NCBI GenBank assembly: GCA_963576565.1
Contig: OY755047.1
Span: forward strand, 6,294,931-6,358,930
DNA from: Aspidapion aeneum
Lineage: Eukaryota; Arthropoda; Insecta; Coleoptera; Brentidae
Direction of reading: 5' to 3'
DNA: 64,000 nt
Below, piece by piece: positions 9,858 to 20,520 of this stretch. Each line of letters begins with the position of its first letter. Position 1 is the stretch's first letter. The position numbers were made by a program, and so were the translations under genes. The notes under the pieces were generated by a model that had not been told where the DNA came from, made no database searches, and was given only the letters and a program-made list of their open reading frames with translations.

Positions 9858-10388
9858 AGAACTTCCAAACATCCGATTGACTTCAAATTTCGCATAGCGT
9901 CTTAGTTTCGATGACAATCCAATAATGTGATTTCATAACGTGGGGGGTGGAGAGGGGGTAAAAGTTTAGTTTGTCCGATTTCCACCAAAATTGGTATCTG
10001 GGGGTTTTTGAGGATGAGAATTACAAATTTTTGATCAGATTACAAAAATTCAATATGGCGGATTCAAAATGGACGATTTAATTTCAAGTTTTTCTGATTA
10101 CTTTCAACTGACTTCCACGTATCCGATTGACTTTAAATTTCGTATACCGTTATAGTTCCGATGACAATCCAATAATGTGGTATCACTGACTGCCTACCTC
10201 ACCCCTAACCCAGAGGGCGGAGAGGGGGTAAAATTTTAGTTTGTTGGATTTCCACCAAAATTGGTATCTGGGGGTTTTTGAGGATGAGAATTACAAATTT
10301 TTGATCAGATTCAAAAATTCAATATGGCGGATTCAAAATGGACGATTTATTGTCAAGTTTTTCTGATTACTTTCTACTGACTTCCACC
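9858..10388. repeat. Two-copy tandem repeat, ~250 bp
   Basis: ATCCGATTGACTT recurs at 9871 and 10121. Long words such as TTGGTATCTGGGGGTTTTTG, TTACAAATTTTTGATCAGAT and CAATATGGCGGATTCAAAAT occur once in each unit. The period is 250 bp. The second unit carries a short insertion (ACTGCCTACCTCACC region). Non-coding. Confidence 0.8.
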
Positions 10389-10973
10389 AATGAATATGTA
10401 TTCATTGTATGTATTTACTTTTGTTAATAATGAATAACTTTGTCAATTGAAGCAACCAAAAAAATTCCGAAACCACAAACTTAAAAAAAAACTTTTTTGA
10501 TTTCTGAATCCCTGCTAGAAAGTGTTACAAATTTGCATAAGCTACCTTTAGGTTGTCATAAAAAATTATTTATGACGTCTATTATTATGTACATACTTTA
10601 TTTAATTGTGAATGATTTAATTGTAAAAAAAATTTCATTTTTTTATAGATATAATATTATAAAATACAGAAATACACTCATATATTTTTTTGTTAGATTT
10701 ATGTTTTTTGTCAAAATATAATAAAGTAGGTAGGTACTTTATGTAACTGTATTTTAATTTAAATATTATTTTAAATAATGATAAAAAATAGACAATAAAA
10801 TATGGGTTTTGAAGTGGAGGCACAAAAATAAATAAAACATCTAAAAAATATGAATCCCCTAGGTGTCCGCCGATGTCCGAATCAAAGGACACCAGAATTT
10901 TAAGAAGATAAACAAAAAAAATATATTTTTTTTTAACTTTCATATTTCCTATACCTACTTTCTGGCACAAACA
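10389..10973. other. AT-rich spacer, no gene seen
   Basis: It is very AT-rich. A small palindrome AATGAATATGTATTCATT lies near 10388. The ORFs on both strands are low-complexity and unsupported. Confidence 0.4.
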
Positions 10974-12654
10974 TACCCTGAAATTCGCTAAATGACGTTT
11001 TTTCGAATCTCAACTTAGGGTGTGGTGTTTTTGCATCTCTATGGACCCACCATAGTGCCACTCGTTGCTTTTGTTGATAATCAGTATCGTTTTTGAAATA
11101 TGAATTTTCAAAGTTTGGCCATTTTGGTCTTATGGAATTCCCTACCATAAAATTCGCTAAATGACGTTTTTTTGAATCTGAACTCAGGGTGTGGTTTTTT
11201 CGCATCTCTATGGCCCCACCATACTGCAACTCGGTGCTTTTGTCGATAAATTGTATAGTTTTTGAAATATGACTTTTCAAAGTTTGGTCATTTTGGTCTT
11301 ATGGGATTTTCTACCCTAAAATTTGCTAAATGACGTTTTTCCGAATCTTAACTTAGGGTGTGGTTTTTTCGCATCTCTATGGCCCCACCATACTGAAACT
11401 CGGTGCTTTTGTTGATAAACTGTATAGTTTTTAAAATATGAATTTTCAAAATTTGGCGATTTTGGTCTTATGGGATTCCCTACACTAAAATTCACTAAAT
11501 AACGTTTTTTCGAATCTTAACTCAGGGTGTGTTTTTTTTCGCATCTTTATGGCCTAACCATAGTGAAACTCGGTGCTTTTGTTGATAAACTATATAGTTT
11601 TTGAAATATGAATTTTCAAAGTTTGGCCATTTTGGTCTTATGGGATTCCCTACACTAAAATTCACTAAATGACGTTTTTCGAATCTTAACTCAGGGTGTG
11701 TTTTTCGCATCTTTATGGCCTAACCATACTGAAACTCGGTGCTTTTGTTGATAAACTGTATAGTTTTTGAAATATGAATTTTCAAAGTGTGGCCATTTTG
11801 GTTTTATAGGATTCTCTACCCTAAAATTCGCTAAATGACGTTTTTCCGAATCTTAACTCAAGGTGTGATTTTTTAGCATCTCTATGGCCGCACCATACTG
11901 AAACTCGGTGCTTTTGTTGTTAAACTGTATAGTTTTTGAAATATGAATTTTCAAAGTTTGGCCATTTTGGTCTTATGGGATTCCCTACACTACAATTCAC
12001 TAAATGACGTTTTTCCGAATCTTAACTCAGGGTGTGATTTTTCGCATCTCTACGGCCCCACCATACTGAAACTCGGTGCTTTTGTTGATAAACTGTATAG
12101 TTTTTGAAATATGAATTTTCAAAGTTTGACCATTTTGGTCTTATTGGATTCCCTACACTACAATTCACTAAATGACGTTTTTCCGAATCTTAACTCAGGG
12201 TGTGATTTTTTCGCATCTCTACGGCCCCACCATACCGAAACTCGGTGCTTTTGTTGATAAACTGTATACTTTTTGAAATATGAATTTTCAAAGTTTGGCC
12301 CTTTTGGTCTTATGGGATTCCCTACACTAAAATTCACTAAATTACGTTTTTTCGGATATTAACTCAGGGTGTGGTTTTTTCGCATCTCTATGGCCTCACC
12401 ATACTGAAACTCTATGCTTTTGTTGATAAACTGTATAGTTTTTGAAATATGAATTTTCAAAGTTTGGCCATTTTGGTCTTATGGGATTTCCTACATTAAA
12501 ATTCCTTAAATGACATTTTTTCGAATCTTAACTCAGGGTATGGTTTTTTCGCATCTCTATGGCCTCACCATACTAAAACTCTATGCTTTTGTTGATAAAC
12601 TGTATAGTTTTTGAAATATGAATTTTCAAAGTTTGGCCATTTTGGTCTTATATT
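10974..12654. repeat. ~169-bp satellite array 1 (about 10 monomers)
   Basis: The monomer includes CACTAAATGACGTTTTTCCG, CATCTCTATGGCCCCACCAT, CTCGGTGCTTTTGTTGATAA and TTTTTGAAATATGAATTTTC. The anchor CTCGGTGC occurs at about 11229, 11399, 11568, 11736, 11906, 12074 and 12240, and a variant CTCTATGC at about 12410 and 12579, giving periods of 166-170 bp. Monomers differ by a few percent to over ten percent. The ORFs on the minus strand come from the repeat and are not genes. Confidence 0.9.
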
Positions 12655-13004
12655 ATATTCCAATACTCCCTGTTACCTATTTACACAATGGTTGGCGTTT
12701 GATGCAAGCATTCAGAAATAAAAGTACGAAAAATGCACAGTTACCAAATTTATTTAACGAATACAAGAATAAAATAATATTCATGCGTAAAAGTATAACC
12801 AATCAGGACATTTTTTCTTAAGGACCGCAAAAAGGATAGATTTATACCCATTGATATGGCTATTTCAAATATGTTTGCATTCTGCATCGTAAGGTACCGT
12901 AGGTATTGCAATAATACGTACTATATGGAAATAATATGCATATGTGTTTGAAAGCAATCAATCAAGTCTTTTTTGCTTAAAGACTCCAAGGCCCTTATGT
13001 TTGC
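12655..13004. other. Unique spacer between satellite arrays
   Basis: This is the left part of the stretch that separates the two satellite arrays. The short plus ORF 12618-12821 begins in satellite and is not supported. No RNA gene or known repeat was recognised. Confidence 0.4.
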
Positions 13005-13296
13005 CAGTGGCGCACCCAGGAATGTGTCTTGGGGGGGGGCCCGACAGCTAAAAAGGGCGCTTCTCAAAAATCCTGCGACCAAAAAAAAAAAAAAGGTCAT
13101 CATGTGTGGGGGATGCCGACAGCTACAAAGGGCGCCCTCAAAAAACAAGGTCATCATGTCTTTTCACAACTACGCCGCTGCTTGGGGTTGGGGGGGCCCG
13201 AAGCCTCCTGATGTCAAATTTTAAGGTATTTTTCGTGTTTTATCATCAAATATGTAGAAAATATATTAAAAAATCTAAGGCTTGGGGGCGCCCATG
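13005..13296. mobile_element. hAT-type MITE
   Basis: It begins CAGTGGCGCACCCAGGAATG and ends GGCTTGGGGGCGCCCATG. Flanks ATGTTTGC and GTGTTTGC (7 of 8 identical) fit an 8-bp duplication. It belongs to the same sub-family as the copy at 39621-39793. Confidence 0.65.
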
Positions 13297-14185
13297 TGTT
13301 TGCATTATAAATGTGCAGTTACTGTGGGTATTGGAATATTATGATGTATATGCGGGTCCCCAAATTCAAACCACTTTTTTAAGGCTCCGAAGTATATTTT
13401 TTTGAAACACCTACGTGGCCCCCTTGGGCCGGGGACTAGCCGACCCGACCAGTCCGGGCCTGGGGACAGATGGAAGGTAAGAGTCTAATTAAAAATTTGT
13501 GCAATTTTTTGTCTTGTTTTTGTTGCCGAGAAATTTTATCGATTATTTTGGGAGGGAGATTGATCACCCTTGATCCCCCCCTAGGTACGGCCTTGAGTTT
13601 ATACACTTAGTGTACTTAGCACTAATGGTTACAGTTGTATAATCAAAGTTAGCACCCATTAGCACAAAATTCCTATTTACTTTTAATACTGCTGAATCTT
13701 TTTAAATGTTCATGTTTTTACATTTTTCCACAATGCTCGAGGGAGGAGCTTTCATGTGAGAGTTTGGAGGAGGGGGTGGTGGGGAGGTTTCATGGGAGAA
13801 AAGTTGTCCATATGTGTGAACATATGACGTCACAGCGGTTACACATGGCTGCTGACATTCGAGCTTTTATCTTAGGCCACCAGAAATCTTCAAGAGGTAT
13901 TGAAGAAAATGCAAGAAATTGCCGGTAGACAATCGCTAGGCAATCTTAACCTTAAGAATTCTTTTGTCTCTTTTTAAGACATGCTCGGTAACGCCGAGTG
14001 AGAGAAAGACGGAAATATTTTTTTATTGTGTCAAAGGGTATTGATTTAATGAATATGAACAGAGACGTATTGAAAATTTTTATAGATTTATCCTATAACT
14101 AGAAACATTTCGGACTTACTTCTATTGTCTTCTATTTTTTTAGTTTTTACCTTTCGGTTAGTAAGAATCTCGAACTGTTATTAAG
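13297..14185. other. Spacer with one dispersed repeat
   Basis: About 13486-13600 (AAAATTTGTGCAATTTTTTG through CCCCCCTAGGTACGGCC) is repeated in the same orientation at about 26845-26962. The rest is anonymous, with short ORFs only. Confidence 0.5.
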
Positions 14186-15090
14186 ACGTTTGTCCGAATT
14201 TAAACTCAGGATGTGGTTTTCTCGCATCATTATGGCCCCACCATACTGCAACTCGGTGCTTTTGTTAATAAACTGTAAAGTTATTGAAATACGAATTTTC
14301 AAAGTTTGGGCATTTTGGTCTTTTGGAATTCCCTACACTAAAATTCACTAAATGACGTTTTTCCGAATCTTAACTAAGGGTGTGATTTTTTCGCATCTCT
14401 ACAGCCCCACCATACTGCAACTCGGTGCTTTTGTTGATAAACTGTATAGTTTTTAAAATATGAATTTTCAAAGTTTGGGGATTTTGGTCTTATGGGTTCC
14501 CTACCCTAAAATTCGCTGAACGACGTTTTTTCGAATCTTAACTAAGGTTGTGGTTTTTTCGCATCTCTACGGCCCCACCATACTGCAACTCGGTGCTTTT
14601 GTTAATAAACTGTATAGTTTTTAAAATATGATTTTTCAGAGTTTGGCCTTTTTGGTCTTATGGGATTCCGCACTATAAATCCGCTAAATGATGTTTTTTC
14701 TAATCTTAAATCAGGTTGTGGTTTTTTCGAATCTCTATAGCCCCACAATACTGCAATTTGGTGCTTTTTGTTGATAAACTGTTTAGTGTTTGACATGTTG
14801 ATTTTCAAAGTTGGGATTCCCTACCCTAAAACTAATTGACGTTTTTCGAATCTTAACTCAGGTTGTGGTTTTTTCGCATCTCTACGGCCCCACCATACTG
14901 CGACTCGGTGCTCTTGTTAGTAAACTGTATATGTATATAGTTTTTGAAATATGTATAAAGTTTAAAAATTTGGCTATTTTGACCTTATGGGATTTCCTAC
15001 CCTAAAATTCGCCAAATTACGTTTTTCCGAATCTTAACTTAAGGTGTGGTTTTTCTGCATCTCTATGGCCCCACCACGCTGCAACTATTA
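14186..15090. repeat. ~169-bp satellite array 2 (5-6 monomers)
   Basis: Same monomer and orientation as array 1, with anchors CTCGGTGC near 14251, 14420 and 14589 and variants near 14757, 14905 and 15073. The monomers here are more diverged and length-variable (for example an extra TATATGTATATAG near 14930), as expected at the edge of an array. Confidence 0.85.
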
Positions 15091-15845
15091 TTTAAGCGCT
15101 TTTTATGCTTCCAGGGAGTGGGGGTTATTGCCACGTTATCCTCTCCCTCAAATCCGCGCTTGGGTAATTTTCCATTATTTTAAATATTTTTTTAAATACA
15201 ACTCTGTTGTACAATATTTTCTTCTACCTTTCTCTCTTAAATTCACAAAAACTATAATTTCCTGTCCTTCTCAAATCCGAACTTATTCCTTTCCAGAAAG
15301 CATATCGATTCTTCTTTTTTCAACTCAAAAGAAAATGGAACTTTCTGTCTTTGTCTCATACTAATTCATGTATTTAGTCTTGTATATTTGTGTGTTATTG
15401 TTCATTTTTTAGCGGGTTTTGAATATACAATGCATTGAAGTATAGAAGCCCGGGAAAAAATGTGTTTTGTGCTTTGAGTTATTAGTTATTTTATTAAAAT
15501 AGCGATTCCAGTTTCCACAAATTCCGCGTTTCGTTTTGGGGCTTTTTCCTGAAAATTTTTATATAACCTAGCAGGACTGCAGAAGTCTGCAACACGTCTT
15601 TTGGTCTAAAACGGCGAAATTTTATCTATCAAAAGTATTATCTCTATCTACGAGCATCCTCCTTTGACGTATCTTGTATATAGCGTTGATTGAAATACCC
15701 CCTCTAATATTCAATCAACACTTTAAATCAGTAAACCTGCAAACTAAAAAAAAAAAAAGTTTTTTTACGCAATTTTTTGAGAAAACTCTTCTAGCAATGA
15801 GGTGGAGGGGGGGATTTAATGAGCGCCAGATAGAAATGTCGAAAA
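15091..15845. other. No supported gene
   Basis: It holds what looks like the right end of a CAAGCGCGG-type hAT element near 15145 (CTCAAATCCGCGCTTG), with no left partner. Otherwise AT-rich, with poly-A/T runs and no supported gene. Confidence 0.4.
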
Positions 15846-15854
15846 AAAAAATCC

Positions 15855-16345
15855 TACCGTAATTTAGTCGAAAATAAAAGAATCAAAAATAGAACAGACG
15901 AAAATAATTTAATCGAAACGTAGTTTTGTTAATCCGTCAAACTGCGTAGAAAATAATTTAGCCGAAGCGTAATTTCGTCGATCCATAAAAATGTGGTAAC
16001 ACAAAAGCATCGAAACGGAGTTAAGTAGATTCGCAGAATGATCGAACCGTAAAAAAGTCGAATCACAAAAAGGCCGAACCTTAAAAAAGTCGAAAAATAA
16101 AAAAGAGATGAAACTACTGAGATATGCGAAAATAATTTAAACGAATCGTAATTTTGTGGATCCGTAAAAATGTCGAAAAGAATATAGTCGAATATTAAAC
16201 GTGCGATACGCAATGGAGAAGAGACGCAAAATCACCAAAACGTAATTATGTCGAAACGTAAAAAATGCGAACAGTAAAAATGTCGAATCGAAATCGACTA
16301 TATGATTTTTTACAATTTTACGGATCGACAAAAATACGTTTCGCT
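15855..16345. repeat. Degenerate short-unit repeat (GTCGAA words)
   Basis: A cloud of units of about 15-20 bp resembling GTAAAAAAGTCGAA and AAAATAATTTAGTCGAAACG recurs imperfectly more than fifteen times. The layout is like the AAAATAGCGA element at 46.35 kb. ORFs across it on the minus strand reflect the repeat. Confidence 0.65.
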
Positions 16346-16419
16346 TTTCCTCCCAAGGCTATGATTTTTTTTGATAATTTCTACATATTCTTTGAATACA
16401 ATAAAAAATACTCTGCCAA

Positions 16420-16797
16420 TATATGGGCCCCTAAGCTCACACTAGGTACTATAGTTATAGTGTACGTGTGAGCTAATATAACTAAAAACTAAAATATATT
16501 TTATTCAACTCCAGACTAAATTACCTTTTGTTTGATACCTCACAAGCCATGTTTTGACTTAAACTCAAATTTTTGAAATCTACCCCCACCCTTAAAAAAA
16601 CAAAAACTAAAATGTATTTTGTTAAACTCCGGACTCAATTACCTTTCGTTTGATATCACACACGGCATATTTTCACTTAGACTCTAATTTTTGAAATATA
16701 CCCCCACTCTTTTTTTTTAAATAAATTAAAATGTATTTTGTTTAACTCCAGACTCAATTACCTTTCGTTTGATATCACACACGCCATATTTTCACAC
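16420..16797. repeat. ~110-bp tandem unit family, copy 1
   Basis: Three tandem units carry TTACCTTTCGTTTGATATCA, GCCATATTTTCACTTAGACT and ACCCCCAC. They are preceded by a hairpin (AGCTCACACTAGGTACTATA pairing with ACGTGTGAGCT). The same composite occurs in the opposite orientation at 33043-33768 and as an inverted pair at 51843-52655. The LINE at 16801 follows directly. Confidence 0.8.
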
Positions 16798-16800
16798 GTT

Positions 16801-18560
16801 AAGTGACAATCACGCAAAAGTGCCAGAAAATAGATTCTTACTTAGGAGGTAGGAGAAGTACCGAAAGCTGGAAAACTATAAGATCGATTAAAAAAGAAAC
16901 ATGCAGAGATATCATTTCACCAATACCAGACAAAGAATGGGATGAGCATTTTAAAAAAACTTTTAACTGAAGAGAGAGCAGAATTCAAGGAAGACGCAAG
17001 AGACAATATAATTAGAACGATGGGATCTCCAGTACCCCTCACAATCTCTGAGGTCAAAAACGTGTGCACAACCTTAAAAAGCGGTAAATCTGCCGGACCC
17101 GGAAATATCCCAGCCGAACTTATTAAATATGGCACTGAAGAACTGTTTTGGAGATTACGGAATCTTTTCCAAAAATATTTAAATGGAACTGTAGTCCCAA
17201 CTGAGTGGAAAACGTCATATATATCCACAATACACAAAAAAGGAAGGAAATATATATGTGACAATTATAGAGGTATATCTGTGACTAGTACGCTAAGCAG
17301 AATATACGGTAAAATAATAAGAAATAAAGTAGAGAGCGAATATAAAGACATGGAGGCAGAAGAACAAGCTGGTTTCAGGGCGGGTAGATCGACTTCAGAT
17401 CACCTCTTTTGTATAACCCAAGTTATTGAAAAGAAAATGGCATACGGTCAAGAGCTGCATCTGCTTTACGTGGATCTGCAGAAGGCATATGATAGTATAC
17501 CACTAAATCTGCTTTGGAAAGCGTTGGAAAACACAAACATAAGCGTACAACTAATTAAGGCCATCCAAGAGTTATACCGCAATAGTAAGGCAAAAGTTAA
17601 AATAAAAGCAAAACTAACCAAAGGCTTTCAAGTAAATAAAGGTCTTAAACAAGGTTGCTGTATCTCGCCTACGCTCTTCAAGATATACTTGGAACAAGTC
17701 CTTAAAGTATGGAAGAGAAAATGCCAAAACATGGGAATTCCGTTGGACGAAACCACCTTGTATACTTTATGTTTCGCCGATGATCAGATAGTAGTGGCTC
17801 AGGATTATGACGACCTCGAATATATGACACGAAAACTAATAGAAGAGTACAATAAGTGGGGACTAGAGGTTAATCTCAATAAGACAGAGTATATGTGTAT
17901 CGGTGGAATGAAACAGGATCTAATCTTAAATACCGGGCAGCGAATTCACTCCTGTGATGAGTATAAATACTTAGGTCTAAAAATTACAGCTGACGGAACA
18001 CTAGACAAAGCTATAAAAGATCGAAACGTACAAGGAAGAAAAGCAATAACTTTATTAAATGGAATAATTTGGGACCAAAGTATATCAAAACATAACAAAA
18101 AGCTTATATATAACACCATTATAAAAAGTAATATTACATATGGCTCAGAAGTATGGCCAATCAAGGATAGAACAGAAAAAATGCTTTCCGCTACGGAGAT
18201 GGACTATTGGAGAAGAGCAGCAGGGAAATCAAAAAGAGAAAGAGTTACAAATCAAAGAATAAGAGAAATTATGACAGTGGGTGAACGTACTTTAGTGGAT
18301 GATATAAGAACAAAACAACTGGTGTGGTACGGACATGTACAAAGAATGAATGATGAAAGACTACCTAAACAAATACTACAATGGAAACCAACTGGCCGAA
18401 GAAAACGAGGACGGCCAAGGAGAAGCTGGAGAGAAGGAATAGACAGTGAAATAAGAATAAGAGGCCTAGATGATGAATTATGGGCAAACAGAAACGAGTG
18501 GAGATTGGGTATCGGAAGACGTAGAACGTTGTGAAAGCGATAAATATATAGGTGACATTC
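16801..18560 (+). mobile_element. RTE-like LINE, 5'-truncated copy
   Basis: Coding sequence resembling a non-LTR retrotransposon starts near 16815 (DSYLGG, then SWKTIRSIKKETCRDII). A frame change in an A7 run near 16955 separates it from the long ORF 16942-18534. The end reads GATAAATATATA, a short TA-rich tail. The endonuclease domain and 5' end are absent. No clean target duplication was found. The copy at 27.7-29.3 kb is about 95% identical by eye. Confidence 0.85.
16942..18534 (+). CDS. LINE reverse transcriptase (530 aa ORF)
   Basis: This is the reverse transcriptase and C-terminal region of an RTE-like LINE. RT blocks appear in order: AGPGNIPAELIKYG, then AGFRAGRSTSDHL, then box A LLYVDLQKAYDS with the catalytic Asp at residue 178, box B GLKQGCCISPTLF, box C CFADDQIVV with Asp 280 and 281, then EYKYLGLKI. 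The C-terminal part carries YGSEVWPI, LVWYGHVQRMNDERLPKQIL and GRRKRGRPRRSW, as in many insect endonuclease-RT proteins. The three catalytic aspartates are intact and there are no internal stops, so it is a young copy. It is nevertheless 5'-truncated: the first Met is not the element's true start, because coding sequence continues upstream in another frame. No apurinic-like endonuclease is present. Confidence 0.85.
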   Translation: MSILKKLLTEERAEFKEDARDNIIRTMGSPVPLTISEVKNVCTTLKSGKSAGPGNIPAELIKYGTEELFWRLRNLFQKYLNGTVVPTEWKTSYISTIHKKGRKYICDNYRGISVTSTLSRIYGKIIRNKVESEYKDMEAEEQAGFRAGRSTSDHLFCITQVIEKKMAYGQELHLLYVDLQKAYDSIPLNLLWKALENTNISVQLIKAIQELYRNSKAKVKIKAKLTKGFQVNKGLKQGCCISPTLFKIYLEQVLKVWKRKCQNMGIPLDETTLYTLCFADDQIVVAQDYDDLEYMTRKLIEEYNKWGLEVNLNKTEYMCIGGMKQDLILNTGQRIHSCDEYKYLGLKITADGTLDKAIKDRNVQGRKAITLLNGIIWDQSISKHNKKLIYNTIIKSNITYGSEVWPIKDRTEKMLSATEMDYWRRAAGKSKRERVTNQRIREIMTVGERTLVDDIRTKQLVWYGHVQRMNDERLPKQILQWKPTGRRKRGRPRRSWREGIDSEIRIRGLDDELWANRNEWRLGIGRRRTL

Positions 18561-18770
18561 TCTGTTGGTAAAAAACGGTATATATTTTTTTAAGCAGCAT
18601 GGTTGTAATTTTGATGATAATAATAATAGACACTTTCATGCGCGCAGGCAAAAATTTTGAATTTTTATTAGCAAAAACATTACTTCTTACTCATTTTTGT
18701 ATATTCAAAAAATTCTCGGGAGGGGCAAGTGCCCCTAGTGCCCTAGTGCCCCCCCTGGATCCGTCACTGG
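18561..18770. mobile_element. Right part of a hAT MITE
   Basis: From GGTGACATTCTCTGTTGG to CCCCTGGATCCGTCACTG it matches the complete element at 59956-60241. The left terminus is absent because the LINE adjoins directly. Confidence 0.65.
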
Positions 18771-19290
18771 GTATAGCTACAATTATTACTAATGAGGAGG
18801 GTGGGGAGAAGAGAGAGTTAGAGGCGGGGGGGGGGACTTGTAAATTGGTGTTGGAAAAAAATCTGAAAGCGTATGCAGAAAGAATTTTTGAAACAAGTAA
18901 GTAAAATGTTGTTGGAAAAAAAGTCGAAGAAATTTTTGAAATCGCTCTATAGTTGTGAAAGGTATAGCTACAACTAGTACTAATAAGGAGGGAGGGGAAA
19001 CTAGTAAAATGATGTTGAAACAAAGTATTTAAGCGTGTCCAGAAAGAACTTTTGAAATGGTAATAACTATTACTAATAAGGATCGCGGGGAGGAGAGAGT
19101 TAGAGGCGGGGGGGACTAGTAAAATTGTGTTGGAAAAAAATCTGAAAGCGTATGCAGAAAGAATTTTTGAAATAGCTCTATATTTGATAAAATTATGCGA
19201 ATATGGTTTTTGACTAGGGTGGGAGGAATGACAGGAGGGGAGGAGGGTAAAAGCAGGGAGGACTACAAAGTAACTACAGCAAATTAAAGG
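18771..19290. repeat. Purine-rich tandem repeat
   Basis: Imperfect units of about 100-190 bp contain ATTACTAATAAGGAGGG, GAGAGTTAGAGGCGGGGGG and TCTGAAAGCGTATGCAGAAA. A relative lies at 49550-49880. The 212-aa minus-strand ORF (18691-19329) is built from these units and is not taken as a gene. Confidence 0.7.
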
Positions 19291-19502
19291 ACATTTGCAA
19301 TGGGTAAAATGGCGTCTGAGGACCGCCATGTTGATTCCTGTTTAAAAAAATATAGCCTATAGCTCCTTCGGGATCAGTAGCAATTCAACGACACCTTTTT
19401 TGTCAAAATCGGTTCAGCCGTTTAGCCTCTAGCGTGACACAAACTTTCTTTCGCCGTGCTGCAGTTGGGTAAAAATAGAATAGCATCATATAATACGGCA
19501 TT

Positions 19503-20452
19503 AGGGGGTCTCAACCCACATAGCACAATCACGTGTTTAACACGTAAAAAAGTCGTGAGGAAAAAAAACGTTGATTTTAAAAGCTGATCAAAAATAAAGA
19601 TAAAAAATAGCGTTGCTTAAAACTGCGTTGTAATAACGCCATTATAAAATTAAAACAGCAATGTTTTTACGTTAGTTTCAAGTGATTTTTACGTTAAAAT
19701 CACATTACATTCACGCCTTTTCTACACGAATTTTAAAAGGCGACTTGCATGGCTTTTCTACTGAATATTTTTGAGATTTTACTAGCAGCAGCGCCACCTG
19801 TTGTCGGGTTTTTTCACTTTGACGAAATCAGGCAAACTCCAAAAGCATTTTAAGGAACTGATCCCTGATCCTTCACGATCACGACGCATCTGTTATTAAC
19901 CTGATAAAGACACATTAATATTCTGCGAAAGTGTTAACTGTTAAAAAATCTTGTTTAGCTTTAAAAAAAAAAACATAATGTATATAGATAGATATATAGA
20001 TATTTTGTCTTGCCTTGATCGCTATCTTTAAAATTGTCTTGAAGTGTTGTAGTTTTAAACTAGTGAACTTTTATAACTTCCTTTCGCGTCTCTTTTAAGT
20101 TAAAAAAATGTTATTAAAAAAACGTGACCAAAAAAGACGCAGAAAGTTAGTAGGTTTGAGAAGTCTTAATCTAGTGGCGTTTTAGAACATGTTGTGAAGG
20201 ACTTTTCAAGTGTGAATTTGGTACATGAAAATAACGAGGGTAAAAAACACGTTATATACACAGCACCAGAAGCTTCAGCAAAAAGTACATTTTTATCGCT
20301 TGATTTCTCCTTGTTTTAAAGTTATATTTAAGCATGTAGATTTAACAAAATAAATATTACATGGTATGAGGTTGTTTTCAAGTAAAAAAAAACTTTGTTA
20401 TTTTTGTTCACGTTAATTTAACGTTGATGTGATTTTTGTGCTATGTGGGAAG
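19503..20452. mobile_element. ~950-bp DNA element, CCACATAGCAC ends
   Basis: The left end CCCACATAGCACAATCACG and right end TGATTTTTGTGCTATGTGGG form an inverted repeat. A second copy in the opposite orientation lies at about 25768-26755. The interior holds words such as GCAGCAGCGCCACCTG and ACGCGAAAGGAAGTTATA on either strand. No transposase reading frame. The superfamily is not assigned. Confidence 0.7.
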
Positions 20453-20520
20453 ACATATTCCTGCGTGCGCTCCTGATAGAACTGTCGAGTAGGTTGGGGT
20501 ATAGATACCAATTTTTTGCA

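Noticed and set aside
10635..10970. 111-residue minus-strand ORF rich in F, I, Y and K
   Set aside because: Low-complexity AT-rich translation without homology or codon-usage support.
10933..12000. Minus-strand ORFs over the satellite (about 60-115 residues)
   Set aside because: They repeat the same peptide every monomer and break at indels, as expected from translating a satellite.
13486..13600. Possible conserved regulatory element shared with 26845-26962
   Set aside because: It sits among repeats and shows substitutions and indels throughout; a dispersed repeat is the simpler reading.
16917..17264. Minus-strand ORF opposite the LINE RT
   Set aside because: Shadow of the RT gene on the other strand. 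The same applies to similar antisense ORFs at 27.7, 28.7, 47.3 and 55.4 kb.
16942..18534. Possible host gene (530 codons)
   Set aside because: All RT motifs and a second, twin-primed copy show it is a LINE.
16801..18566. GTGACA on both sides of the first LINE copy as a target duplication
   Set aside because: Only about six bases match, and the flanks come from different repeats, so it is not convincing.
18691..19329. 212-residue minus-strand ORF
   Set aside because: It runs through purine-rich tandem units and a hAT terminus. The protein repeats the same degenerate phrases and has no domain.
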